Source of the DNA: Lantana camara
Lineage: Eukaryota > Streptophyta > Magnoliopsida > Lamiales > Verbenaceae
Assembly: GCA_037501455.1 (NCBI GenBank)
Contig: CM074864.1
Span: 57,479,001-57,543,000 of the forward strand
Length of the DNA stretch: 64,000 bases
Reading direction: 5' to 3'
This document shows positions 35,776 to 47,482 of this stretch, one piece after another. Each line of letters starts with the position of its first letter. Position 1 is the stretch's first letter. The notes under the pieces were generated by a model, which had not been told where the DNA came from, searched no databases, and saw only the letters and a program-made list of their open reading frames with translations. The translations under genes and the position numbers were made by a program.

Positions 35776-37726
35776 ACACTCGAGACCTTCTTTGGAAGCA
35801 TATGTATAAACCGCATAACCTTCGGTACCCTCTGGTAGGGTAAGAACCGGCGCTGAAGTCAATCTCAACTTCAAAGTCTGGAAACTTGCCTCGCACTTGT
35901 CATCCCTTTCAAACCGCACCTCTTTCTTAGTTAACCGGGTCAACGGGGTGATAATCTTCGAGAAGTCCTTAATGAACCTGCGATAATACCCTGCTAACCT
36001 AAGAAAACTTCTAATTTTTGAGGCGTTTTTCAGTCTTTCCCAATGAAGCATGGTCTCAATCTTGGATGGATCAACTTCAACTCCGTTGCCTGAAATGATA
36101 TATCCTATGAATATGACTCTGTTGATCCAAAACTCACACTTACTGAACTTAGCATAAAGCTTGTGTTCTCTTAGTGCTTCCAAGATGATTCGAAGATGCT
36201 GTGCATGTTCTTCAGTGGATCTCGAATACACCTAGATGTCGTCTATAAAGATTACCATGAACTTGTCAAGAAACGATCTGAACACTCGGTGCATCATGTC
36301 CATGAACACAGCTGGGCATTAGTTAACCCAAAAGGCATCACAACGAACTCAAAATGCCCATACCGAGAATTGAACCCGATCTTCGGAATATCCTCCTCCC
36401 TGATACGCAGCTGATAGTAACCCTGCCTCAAATCTAACTTGGAGTATACCATGGAACCCTGCAGAATATCGAACAACTCCTTGATGTGAGGCAATGGGTA
36501 TTTGTTCTTCATGGTCATCTGATTCAACTCGCGGTAATCAATACACATCCATAACATTCCATCTTTCTTCTTTACAAACAAAACGGGAGCACCCCAAGGA
36601 GAAGTGCTCAGACGGATGTACACACAAGCTAGAAGTTCTTCAAACTGCGACTTCAACTCCTTTAACTCAGCAGGAGCCATCCTATAGGGAGTCTTCGAAA
36701 AAGGCTCTGCTCCGGGATAGAGGTCTACTACAAACTTGATGTCCCTATCGGGTGGTAAAGAACCTAAAGTCTCAGGGAAAACATCGGCATACTCTTGTAT
36801 AACCTCCGTCTCTTCAAGTTTGGCCTGATCCCTAGGTTTATTTAAGAGATAGGCCACAAAACCTGTTGCACCATCCCGGACCAGCTTGCTTGCCTCAACA
36901 AAGAAAATGAACGGGCTTGACTTCAACCTCTCGCCCATGAAAACTACCGAACCCAAAGAAACCTTCTTCTCACAACAATCCATCATAGCTTGGTGCTCAA
37001 ACAACCAATCCATACCAAGGATTACCCCATACCTCTGCATCGGCATCTCGACCAACTCAGCAAGGAAAACTCGGCCCTCAAAGCTCACCAAACACTTCTG
37101 GTACGCTCTATAGGTCACTAAACTACCCCCAAGGGGAGAACTCACCACACAATCATGCGCACATAAGGAGATAGGCAAAGACATAGAATAAGCAATATCC
37201 CGGGAAATAAAAGAATGAGTAGCCTCGGGATCAAATAATGTATGTAATGTAGTGCCATGAATGCTAATTGTACCTTCATCTATGGAATTAGGATCGATCT
37301 CCACGGTTTCTTCTTCCTCACCCCCCAAAGCATAGGTCCTAGCTTGGATTGCGGGCCTTTGATTGCCTCCCGAGGCTTTCTTCTTAGGATAATTGCTTAT
37401 CATGTGATCCGATGCCCCACAATGAAAACACCTCCGATGCAATTTGAAGCAGTTTTCCGTGAGATGATAGCCTTGACAATGAGTACACTTGCCCGGTGTC
37501 GGAAGTGCCTAGGGTTGATTCGGTCCTGCGGATTGGGGTTACTTGTTTTGAGGCTTCGCTTGTGGAAAAGCTTGAAATGTCGATCTCTTCCCGAATTTGT
37601 TAGAACTCCCCGAACTTGATCCCTGCCCGATGTGTGAACTCTTCCTCCTCATAACCACCTAGTCCCCAACCCTTAAAGCTTTATCTGTCACCTTTGCCCA
37701 TGTTCTAGTATTAGCAGCTTTCAATG
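35776..37726 (-). pseudogene. G1 gag end, protease, RT and RNase H start
   Basis: Read right to left. Two Cys/His knuckles come first ([13 protein letters not shown] and [10 protein letters not shown]), then a retropepsin region where the usual D-S/T-G active site reads DPE ([13 protein letters not shown]). RT follows: [30 protein letters not shown] and [16 protein letters not shown] one-base loss after TNA breaks the frame near 36310. The RT active site FIDD (about 36245-36256) is present, but a TAG follows at once. RT thumb and RNase H start (VLTLPEGTEGYAVYTYASKE, with Tyr for the catalytic Asp) end at the H1 insertion. Confidence 0.9.
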
Positions 37727-38663
37727 TGTTAGGAATAGTGCCCTTAAACCAGCTTTTATGCTTTACTATTTCCTTGTAAAATCACAAACATTCTTTGAAT
37801 AATAAACGAGATGATTTTGTTCATAGGCAATCACTTCTTTATGTGCTTATTTATGTCTGTTTGGGTTGACTGTGTTTTGCATGTTTTGAACTCCCCTAAT
37901 CCGATGAGGCCGTCAGGTACTTTGCCCTTATGGGAACGGCACATGAAACAAGTTCTTAACTCCATAGGCGAGGATTAGAAACTTCTCCAAGTCGATGAGT
38001 CCGACAGACAGTGGGAGTGTCGACCTTGACTCCGTTGAGACTTGCTTATGTGATTATGTCCTTTTGAAGGATCATTCAGTTTCATGGAATCATAAGTGCA
38101 TAAGTTGATGCGTTCATAATACATAAGGGTGGTTGTTACAAGAACTTTATCACTGGGATGTCCCGCGTGAGAACATTCCTAAATGGGAAAGGAAGTCTCC
38201 TAGAAACTTCCAGATTAGGAAATATCTCACAGGTCAATGACGTGATTAATAATACTTAGATTTGAGATTCTGTAATGTCTCATATGAGCTAACTCTGTAA
38301 TCTTTGATATAGGCTCAAAAGGGTGTCGCAGTATATACACCTGAACCATGGTTTATGTTGGAATTACACAAGTGACATATGTAGAATTAGTAGAATTGAT
38401 AAAGGACCTACACTTGTTAAGAACAAGAATGATCTCTTACTGATTGAGTTATTCATAGTCCATTAAATATTAAACCCTTGGCCAAGGTGGATAAAAGATA
38501 AATACATCAAGAAAATGGGGGTTTCTTGGATTGAGATCTAAATGGATATGAAACGAACTTAACTTTAAAGATCAAGAATATTGAGGCTGTGAGAATATTC
38601 CCATGCCTTAGTTCTTGATTGAGAGATAGAATTGTAGGAGGATCGTATTTCACTGATTGTCAT

Positions 38664-41340
38664 TGTAACACCCCGATTTCCAGACAGTCAGGTATGCTCG
38701 ACAGGTGTGAGTTTCGAGCGTTAGGATTTTATTTTATTATTTTCGTTTATTCAATTTATACGTGTCACACTAATTTTTATAAATTGTATTTCAACATGAT
38801 TACGTGAAAATATGTGAAAACGTGTCAGTTTGAGAATTATAGTGCAACTTGAATTTAACTGCTATGTGAAATAATTACCGAACATGATTTAATTGCTTAA
38901 TTGTCTCTAAATGATTACTCTTGTAAATGTGAGGACTAAATTGCATAATTGATTTTGGGTTTAAATGATCATTTCCCAAGTTCTTCATCCATGATTGCAT
39001 GACTTGGTAAGTTGAGGGATTAAATTGCAAATTAAGGACTTTCATCAAATTCAAGAGATGAATCACGTTATATGATTCTTCATTCTTCCACAATCATCTC
39101 ATTTCATATGTACACCCCATATTTGCTTCTTCTTCTACCGAACCCAAAACCCTCATGAAGGAAAGAGGAAATTCATCATTTCAAGCTAAGATTTGAGAAG
39201 GATTATTAATCTTGGGGCATCACCATCATATCACCTTCATCACCTTCCTTCTTCTAATTCATTTTAAGGTATAGATGGTTATATGCATGAATTCTTGAAA
39301 TTAGATATAGCTAGGGTTCATGATTTAGGCTTGAGAATTGGAATATTTATTGTTAGAAGTATGATTTCATGTTTGTAGCTTGAATTTCATGTTCAAATCT
39401 TGGGATTTATGAAGATATATGATGAGTTCTTATTTGGGGTAAAGTTTATGATTTTGATGATCAAGGCATGAAATGAGTGTTTAAGTTGGATTTTATTACA
39501 TTTTAAGTATGCTAGCATGATTCTTTCATGAAATTATGCATTTAGGGATGAAATTATGAGTGTTTTGTGAGGTTTTGTTGATGATCCGTGCCTCCCCTGT
39601 TTCGTCCCCTGCTTCTGTACCATCTGCATGGCGGCAACGGCCCTTCCCGTCCCAGTTCAATCTAGGAACGACCGTTCCCATCCATTTGAAAATGACAGGC
39701 GCGCGAGTATGGGAACGACCCTTCCCAGTTTTGGCCTGTGGCCGGAACAGCCGTTCCCAACCTGCTGTGTATGCTTGAACAGTACTGGGAACGGCCCTTC
39801 CCTTTTTTAACTATGGATCGGAACGGTCGTTCCCAGCCGTCTGATCAGGTAGAAACTTTCTGTATAAAAATGGAATTTTGGGGTTTAATCCCAATGGCTT
39901 AAGTGACCCCAAATTGTTCTTATATGATTAATTACATGCCAAAACATGATATTTACATGTTATATTGTTCATTGCATGATGTCTCGTTACTTGATCACGC
40001 CGTGCGTCTTATATGTGGTAATATTCTTGAATTGTGGTCTCATGCACGTACATTGTCCCGTTTCTTGTCCAGTTCTTCTCCAGGGCGGAGATTGTTGATC
40101 ATGAGCACGTTCACGCACCAATGAGTCGTCGTGTGTCGCCTGTCAGGTGAGGTTTAATTGCTAGTTATATAGAACCTGTATATCCCTTATGTGATCTTTC
40201 GGCCAAAAAGGTATTTATATCTATAAATTTATGAAATCACGTATAATTTCAAGCAAGTCATGTTCATGAAAAGCAAGCAATCAAGCAAGCCATGTATCGT
40301 GCATGTTTTAGGCGAGTAGTATGACCGTCACGTTGGGCCCGAGGGTAGTGACTTGAGCCAACCGGGAAAGCAAGGGCTGACGGGTAACTCTCGCACTATC
40401 CTCACCACATTTGGGATGACCCCTGAATCCGCTAGGAGATTAGTGGAGGAAGGAGTTCCGGGCATAGGGATTCATATACCCTCTGCTCAACACGTCGTGG
40501 ATGGTGAAGGCTAGCTACCTTCCCATCATTTGAGGGAGAAGGAGGCTGGGGACGGGTCCGGCACCACGGATTGTCCTCGGGTTATCGCATGATTTTCATT
40601 CCTAAAACGTGTTACTTGATTACACTATCGCACGATTGCACGATAATTGAATTGCATGATCACCTATTGATTTATAATCAAGCAAGCATGTTTCATGTAC
40701 ATTTGGAGTACGGTTGGAGACTGCCCTCACTCGCCGGGGCCATGTATTGATTGCATGAAAATGAACAAGTATTTAATATTGATAGTTGTATTCTCGGGAA
40801 AAGAGTACTTCATTCTTGAACTTATACATTTGTCTTTTATAAACCTTTACCCGAGAATATAACTTGCATGTTATCTGCGCTAATATGTATTTAAACCCCT
40901 CACTCGATCTTCACAGACTGACGCCTCCACCTTTCAGGCTATTACAGGTGCACGCTAGGCAGGAGTCAAGTCGAGTTCAGTCCATGTAATCGAGTCAATC
41001 ATGGTGCATATTGTTTATTGTTTAATGTAATCGAGTCGAGTTCAGGCTATTACTTGTTGTTTATATTCAGAGATGATAATGTATTGATAGTTGTGAACTA
41101 GTATAGGAATTATTTGATGAATAAATAATATCATAGCATGTTTAATAGTTGTATTTGATACAGAGTGAATTATACTTCCGCTTTATTCTGTTGCATGTAC
41201 GAGTCAATCCCGCCTAGCTTATCATTTTATTGCATTGTCACCCGTTCGCTATAGGCTAGTTCATGTACGGATTACCTATTTCGTATGTGGATTGACCTAT
41301 AGTGCGGGGGTGTGGCACCTCCACATGTAGGGGTGTTACA
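38664..41340. mobile_element. S3: gypsy-type solo LTR (2677 bp) in S2
   Basis: Perfect 11-bp terminal inverted repeat TGTAACACCCC...GGGGTGTTACA and perfect 5-bp TSD GTCAT (38659-38663, 41341-41345). The ends and inner blocks resemble chromovirus LTRs. There is no gag-pol. It contains a 77-bp higher-order repeat with palindromes (39633-39835). Confidence 0.85.
39633..39835. repeat. Palindrome-bearing repeat in S3
   Basis: Six sites of the form GGAACGrccsTTCCC: 39633-39648, 39665-39680, 39711-39727, 39744-39759, 39787-39802 and 39820-39835. They alternate between CCCTTCCC and CGTTCCC types, giving three ~77-bp higher-order units. Confidence 0.85.
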
Positions 41341-41425
41341 GTCATTTACTGAAAGGTTCTTTGATTCATTTCGTTATTCAGCTAGGGGTCACATACCCAT
41401 TGCTAGATTACGGTAGTGTGATCTG

Positions 41426-42258
41426 CTATGTTTTAAAACCCAGACCGGACGTCGAACCGGAGACCTTACTGGTTACTGGTTTTACTGGTTCGAACGGTTG
41501 GACCACCGGTCGAACCGGTGTGACGTCATAATTATTAAATTTAATTATATATTTATACATATAATATTATTATATTAATAAGATATATAAAAACAACCAA
41601 TTATTATATAAAAGTATAAATATATATTTATAATCTTAGACACATTTCAATTAAATATCTAAATTAGTAAAAATTTAATTAACATCAAATAAGTAAACTT
41701 AAACAACAAAATCTTTCAAAAAATACCTAAATAATAATTAACATCTAACCTAACACCCAAGGCCCAAGCCCACCATCCTAAAACCTAATATATATAAAAA
41801 TCTAATTGTCATTCAATTAGGTTTTTCTTTAGTCTGATTACTGCTTATCATCTATTTCCTCCTTCTCGTACCTCTCTTTTCTTATTATTCCTTCAATTTC
41901 TTGTTCAAATTTTTAGTGATACACATTTTTTCTCCAATCCAAAATAAATGAAAAGAATTGATAACAATGATCTGAGCTGTTTGTTTTAGCTCTTCAACTT
42001 TCAGATTTTCAAGCAGTCGGCGGATTGGCCAAGCTCTTCAAATGGAGGATTCTTCACTTTTTTTTTTCCTGAAATACCGGTTCAAACGGCCCATCATCCG
42101 GTCCGGGTCGATTGTTTTATCGGTTTTTAATTGATTTCTGCCGATTTCCACTGGTCCAACCAGGCACCAATTTTATGGGGTAGTTCGGACCGGACAGGCG
42201 GCCGGTCACCGGTTGAACCGGTCCAACCGATCGGTCTGGTCCGGGTTTTAAAACATAG
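41426..42258. mobile_element. M1: hAT-type MITE (833 bp) in S2
   Basis: Terminal inverted repeat CTATGTTTTAAAACCC...GGGTTTTAAAACATAG. 8-bp TSD GTGATCTG / GTGATTTG, one mismatch. AT-rich centre, GC-rich CCGGTTCGAACGG-like subterminal repeats, no coding region. Confidence 0.8.
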
Positions 42259-43238
42259 GTGATTTGTGAAGTGATTAATTAATTACTGTCACTGCTAATC
42301 GAATAATGAACCTAAAGGGTCACACACAAATGCCAGAATACGAGGGTTATGGTAGGATGTTAATACGATTAACGAAGGATCAAATTATTGATCGAAAATA
42401 GGGCTGGAACACATGGGCATTGCCACGTGTCACATAGCCTGCGTAGCTGCCACGCGTCACCCACACGTGGCACGTACGTGGCTCCAAACGTGTAATTATA
42501 TTACACGTGAATTGTTTTCTAGAATTAATTAATTAAATTATAATTAATTAATTTTAGTCTTTTAATTAATTTTGAATTAATTGTTAAGCCTATTCTCAAA
42601 TAAACTTAATCCAATAAATAATTAATTAGGAATTAAATTATTTATTGAATCTTGAGTTTTAACTTTAGGAAAGTTAAAAAGTCCAACTTCCTATTGTAGG
42701 AGAGAGAAGGTTGTTCTTGCAACGACTTGGAGAATAAGTTGATGACTTATTATTCCAATTAAATTAATAATTAATTAGTTAATTAGTAAGCAAGAAAACA
42801 AAGTCCACTAGGCTTAGAGAAGCCCTAGTAGGTTCGAACCCCACTAGTATTTATTCTAGTGGAGGTGTTTCTCTTATTCTTTAGACCAACACTCAAAAAG
42901 TGTTAAGTTTTTGAGAAAAATAAAAGAAAAGTTTTCAAAGTAAAAATCCTAGCCTAACATAAGCCATAGAACTAGCATTCTCACTCGCTTGATCGTGGTC
43001 TAGGATTGGTGTGGATACGCTTTGGAGGATTGCCTACTTTGGGATCTAATCGAAGGCCGTTCGAGGGACTTTCCGCTTGAAGGGTGTTCGTTAGGCGGTA
43101 ACGACATCACAAGAAAGCTTCAATTAACGTGTGTTTCTTGTTATACCCTACGATACGAAACGAACATTGTAAGTTTTTAGATCTGCTTTTGGAAAAAAAT
43201 TTATACTTCCATTGCATAACTCTGTTTATTTTCCAACA

Positions 43239-43892
43239 CTATACATCCTTCGTATCCTCGCGAAGACCTTGGAGGAACTGGGAGGCCTTACCCTCATCAT
43301 CATTAGCAATGTAGGGGGCGTAACGTGAAAGCCTCCCAAACTCGTTTATATAATCAGTCACCGACATTCCTCCTTGCTTGAGGTTCATGAACTCTCTCAA
43401 GCGTCTACTCCATGTAGCTTTTGGGATGTATTTATGCTTGAATTCTAGGACAAACACTTCCCAATTAATTTCTTCCCCAGAGCCATCCAATTTCACTCGA
43501 ACACTTGACCACCAATTAAACACTTGCCCTTGTATCATGGTGAGAGTACATTGAAGTTTCTCCATCGGTCCACAAGGTATGAGATCCCATATTCAATTCG
43601 TCTAAACCATCCACTCTTCGTCTTGAATATCGGTTCCACCAACAAATACAGGTGGATTTTGATTTTTGAACTCTCGAAGGGTGGCTATAATAGGACCTCC
43701 TCCATGATTTTCGGCCAGAGGGGCATTGTTTCTTTCTTGATTCCGTTGCTCCAAATACAACCCAAGCCTCTCCATAAAATTTTTCGGATCCATCTGTGGT
43801 GGTGGATTATTATTCTCCTATTGAGGAGAGTGATCCTGGTGGTGACGACGCTCAGGGGATCTATCCTGGTGGTGATGTCTTCATGGAGGCAT
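43239..43892 (-). pseudogene. G1 gag, N-terminal part
   Basis: Start ATG at 43890-43892. Three codons later comes a TGA, then a His/Arg-rich stretch, a TAG, and MDPKNFMERLGLYLEQRN. After another frame break comes the retrotransposon gag core (MEKLQCTLTMIQGQVFNWW, FVLEFKHKYIP, DYINEFGRLSRYAP). It stops at the S2 insertion (43238) and continues at 37726. The nonsense codons look like C-to-T changes of Arg, Gln or Trp codons (inference). Confidence 0.85.
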
Positions 43893-44070
43893 ATTTTTGC
43901 AAAATCGAAAGTTTCAAATACATATGTGTGCGGGTCAATACATGTTCATGTGAACAATTAACAAGAATATAAGCAAATAAGCTACATAAAGCCATATAAC
44001 CACGTTGTTCTATGCCGTACGACCTAGACAAACCCGACTCTACTCTAGAGCTCTAGTTTTGCAACTGAGA

Positions 44071-44082
44071 GCTTTGATAACA
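44071..44082 (-). promoter_or_regulatory. G1 primer binding site (degenerate)
   Basis: Minus-strand TGTTATCAAAGC, near the 5' LTR, resembles the tRNA-iMet site TGGTATCAGAGC with two differences. Confidence 0.6.
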
Positions 44083-44090
44083 CTTTAGGA

Positions 44091-45512
44091 TGTGACGCCC
44101 AGAGCGGTGGGCCACCACATCCCCTGCACCTAAATCTGAACCCACATATGAAATGGGCTTCCATACATGAGCCCAAGTCTAAGCGAATGGGGACCTACAC
44201 ACATACACACACTAGGCTAAGCGGGGCTAAGACATTGACAGAGCGCGCAAAACAATTAAACAAATATGCGGAAGCAACAAACAGGATCCAAAAGAGAGCT
44301 CATATAAAAGTATACTTTAACATGTACATGGCCACACGGCAGCCAGTGATTGAGTTCAGTAGTTCCTCATATAAAATTATTGACTCAAGAGATATAGTAA
44401 TATGGAGAAGACAAAATTATTTCAAGTACCGACAGAACCGGAAGCGCCCCTTCTTTCAAAGAGAGGAGGACGGGTTATTCACATTTCATTTGATGGTCAG
44501 AGGCGAATTGAAAGCTGTATTTACAAATTCTCTCAAAATATACATATTAATACATAACCGTAATCGAGAGTATCAAAAGATGCAAGTATGAAATGCGGAC
44601 TCATCCTAAACCAATAAGTACTACTCAACCTCAAAGTACTTCCCCACCTGGCACGAGCAAACCTGCAACTAAACGTTGGAGAATAGAGGGTCAGTCTAAA
44701 CTCGACTGAGTGAGAGGGCTAAACACACACCCACACCTAAATATATATAGAGCAAAGTACATAACAAAAGGATGGTTATGAATCGAGCTGAGGTTTTGCA
44801 TACCAAATCATTTTCAAAAGCTATCATATAATACGTAAAAAAAATCCTATCTTGATTCATAATCCATCAATACATAAACAGAAACAAATGTCTGGCGAGT
44901 ACGGACCTCTACCGACTCCTCATAACACAATACAAAACCAAAATCACAAGTCCCAATCCACTCTCACAACCTTGGTGTTTCAGGAATCAAACCCTCTCCA
45001 CCTACAATACAAATACATACGGGGTAGCTAACCCACAATATGCCTTCCCCGGTTATTTACCGAGGGCTCAAAGTACCACACCTTCCCAATCTCCAAGAGT
45101 CACGTGTGAATACCTCAAAGGCAACTATATGCAGGCCAAACCCAACGACCCTTGCCGTCCCGGGCATTCTTTACCCATAATTCTCAGGGCCCAACATACC
45201 AAATCAAACCACATTCCCATATTTCAGGGCATGCCTTGCTCATAGCAAACATAAACGAATAAACGAATTCAAAACACAAGCTTACTTATGCTCATACGTA
45301 TTCCCATTTTAGAAACTTAAATCTTATTCATAAGATCATAAACATAGCTTGAACACACGTATTTAACTATATAATAAGTATATAGTCGCACGCAGGGTGA
45401 GAAAACATCACATAAGGGCAAGGATTCATAACTAAAACAAAAGTTCCTAAACCTCACCTTATAGCAAAAGTGTAGAAGTGGAAGGACCAAAACGGGCGAA
45501 CAACCACTAAAC
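44091..45512 (-). repeat. G1 5' LTR, inner part
   Basis: Starts TGTGACGCCCAGAG like the other LTR. It ends at the C2 insertion, where the last five bases TAAAC are the TSD. Contains a 176-bp extra segment at 44341-44516. Confidence 0.9.
44341..44516. other. Extra 176-bp segment in G1 5' LTR, possibly plastid-derived
   Basis: The 3' LTR has about 20 unrelated bases at this place. The segment is open on the plus strand (RRQNYFKYRQNRKRPFFQRE). It reminds me of plastid inverted-repeat DNA, but I cannot verify this. Confidence 0.35.
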
Positions 45513-47466
45513 TATTGGAAAACACGAATCAGAAAGCAGCGGAATTTAAAAATTTTCGCAACAAAAGGATCTTGGACTCGCAATCATGTAACCAAATTCG
45601 TAGAGATAGAAAACTTACTTTTCTTTTATTCTTTCTTGAAGCGTTTCAAGCCACCCAAGAACGCTCTTCTCGCGGCTTGATCCCCTCTCCTTGGTAAAGC
45701 TCGAATCTTCAAACTTCTAACTTGAAGCTCTCTAGAGATAGTCCACCAACTTGATCACAATCTAACTAGTAAGGATGCTAGTTCTCTAGTTAGTGTTTAG
45801 GCTTAACCTAGGGTTTATTTGATCTTGGAGAAAGGAAGGTGTTCAACACATGAACCAAAAAGAATTGCCCATTAGCTCCTAGAGGAGCTCGAGCTCCCCT
45901 ATTTATAAGAGGGGGAGTGCCGAAATTCCTAGTCTTTAATGGGCTAGGATTTTGGTCTCTCTCTCTCCTATTACTGGATCATCAAGTAATTTTGACTTTG
46001 ACTTTGAATTATAATTCAAATCAACTTTCAAGAGAGCTAAAAATATCCAAACTATTTTTGGATAATTTTATACTTTATTTATTTAAAATAAATAACTTAT
46101 TTTTTTTTATCTAATTAATTAATTCATAATTAATTAACTAGATTATTTTCTCCAAAATAAGACTTTCTTTTTAATTCAAAATTAAACTAAAGTCTATTAA
46201 ATAATTAACACATTTAATTATTTAATATATATATACAATATATATATTCACACGTGTGGGACACGTATCACAAGGATACGTGTCACTCACGTGACCCACA
46301 CGTGTGGTTTCACACGTGTGGAACCCTCTAGGCCCGATTAACTCGTTTAATCATTTTTAAGCCTCAACTCATGTAACCAAGTTGTTGTGTGTGACCCTCT
46401 AGGTTCTCAATTCAATTAGCAGTGATCCTAACTAATTAATTCACTAATTAATTAATCCGTCCACAGATTAAACGACCATAGTCTAGCAACAGGTGTTTAA
46501 CCCCTAGCTGAATTGGAATGTTCGGATTCGACAGAACCTTTAAGTCATTGATTCATGTGAGATACAATCCTCCTACTTACTATCTCTCAACCAAGATCTA
46601 GGGTAAGGGAATAATCAGAACCCTAATAATCCGGTCTTAAAGCTAAGTGCATTTCATATCCATTTAATCTCAATCCAAGAAACCCTTTTCTTGATGTCTT
46701 GATCTACTGCCTTGGCCAAGGACTCCATATGGCATATGAATGACTTACACAATAAGAGATCACCTTGCAAATGCAAGTGTAGGTCCTTTCTTGATTCTCA
46801 TTCACTTTCATGAATCACTTGTGCAGCCCCAGCATAAGCCTTGAATCAGTTGTCTAAGGCGACACCCTTTAAAGCTTATACCTAAGACTACAGAGTTAAC
46901 TCATAGAGTGACAAGGAACCTCAAGTCTAAGGATCAATTAATCACATCCATGACTCGTGAGATATTTCCTAATCTGGAAGTTTCTATTTCCTGAAATAGA
47001 AACTTCCTTTCCCATTTAGGAATCTTCTCACACGGGGCACCTCAGTAAACTTACTTATTAAAGTAAGCACCCTCATGTATCACGCACGTATCAACTATAC
47101 ACTTTGCACCTCCATGAAACAAGGTGGTCCTTCTTAAGGGCGTGATCACACAAGCAAGCCTTAGAGGAGTCAGGTTGACACTCCCACTGTCTGTAGGACT
47201 CATCGGCTTGGAGTATTTTACTAATCATGACTTATGTGATATAGGGCTCGTTTCATGAACCATTTCACCTAAATGGTAGAGTCCTAAAGTCATCAGGATT
47301 AGGGGAGTTCTCATACATGCACAGATAAAGTAAACGCATACCAAACAAGAGCATATAAAGAACTGTTGCCTTAATTCGTTATTTCATTCAAAGATTGTAT
47401 GTGATTACAATAAGGAAAAGCACAAAGCGGATATACAATCGGCTTTCTAGGACACTATTCCTAACA
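45513..47466 (-). repeat. C2 3' LTR (1954 bp)
   Basis: On the plus strand it begins TATTGGAAAACACG (TG mutated to TA) and ends ATTCCTAACA. The ACGT-core cluster is at 46249-46321. TATA-like CTTATAAATAG lies on the minus strand near 45898-45910. Confidence 0.94.
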
Positions 47467-47482
47467 ATATCCCACTTGCCCG
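47467..47482 (-). promoter_or_regulatory. C2 polypurine tract
   Basis: Minus-strand GGGCAAGTGGGATAT, directly before the 3' LTR. Confidence 0.8.

Larger units (their letters stand above)
37727..43238 (+). mobile_element. S2: copia-type solo LTR in G1 gag, itself interrupted
   Basis: Starts TGTTAGGAATAGTG and ends TTTTCCAACA, as C1. The LTR parts 37727-38663, 41346-41425 and 42267-43238 add to about 1.99 kb, the size of a C1 LTR, with clear but diverged similarity (e.g. AACTCCCCTAATC, CAGACAGTGGGAGTGTC, GAGAACATTCCTAAATGGG). There is no internal coding region, hence a solo LTR. The flanking 5-mers (CAATG and CTATA) are not a convincing TSD. Confidence 0.82.
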
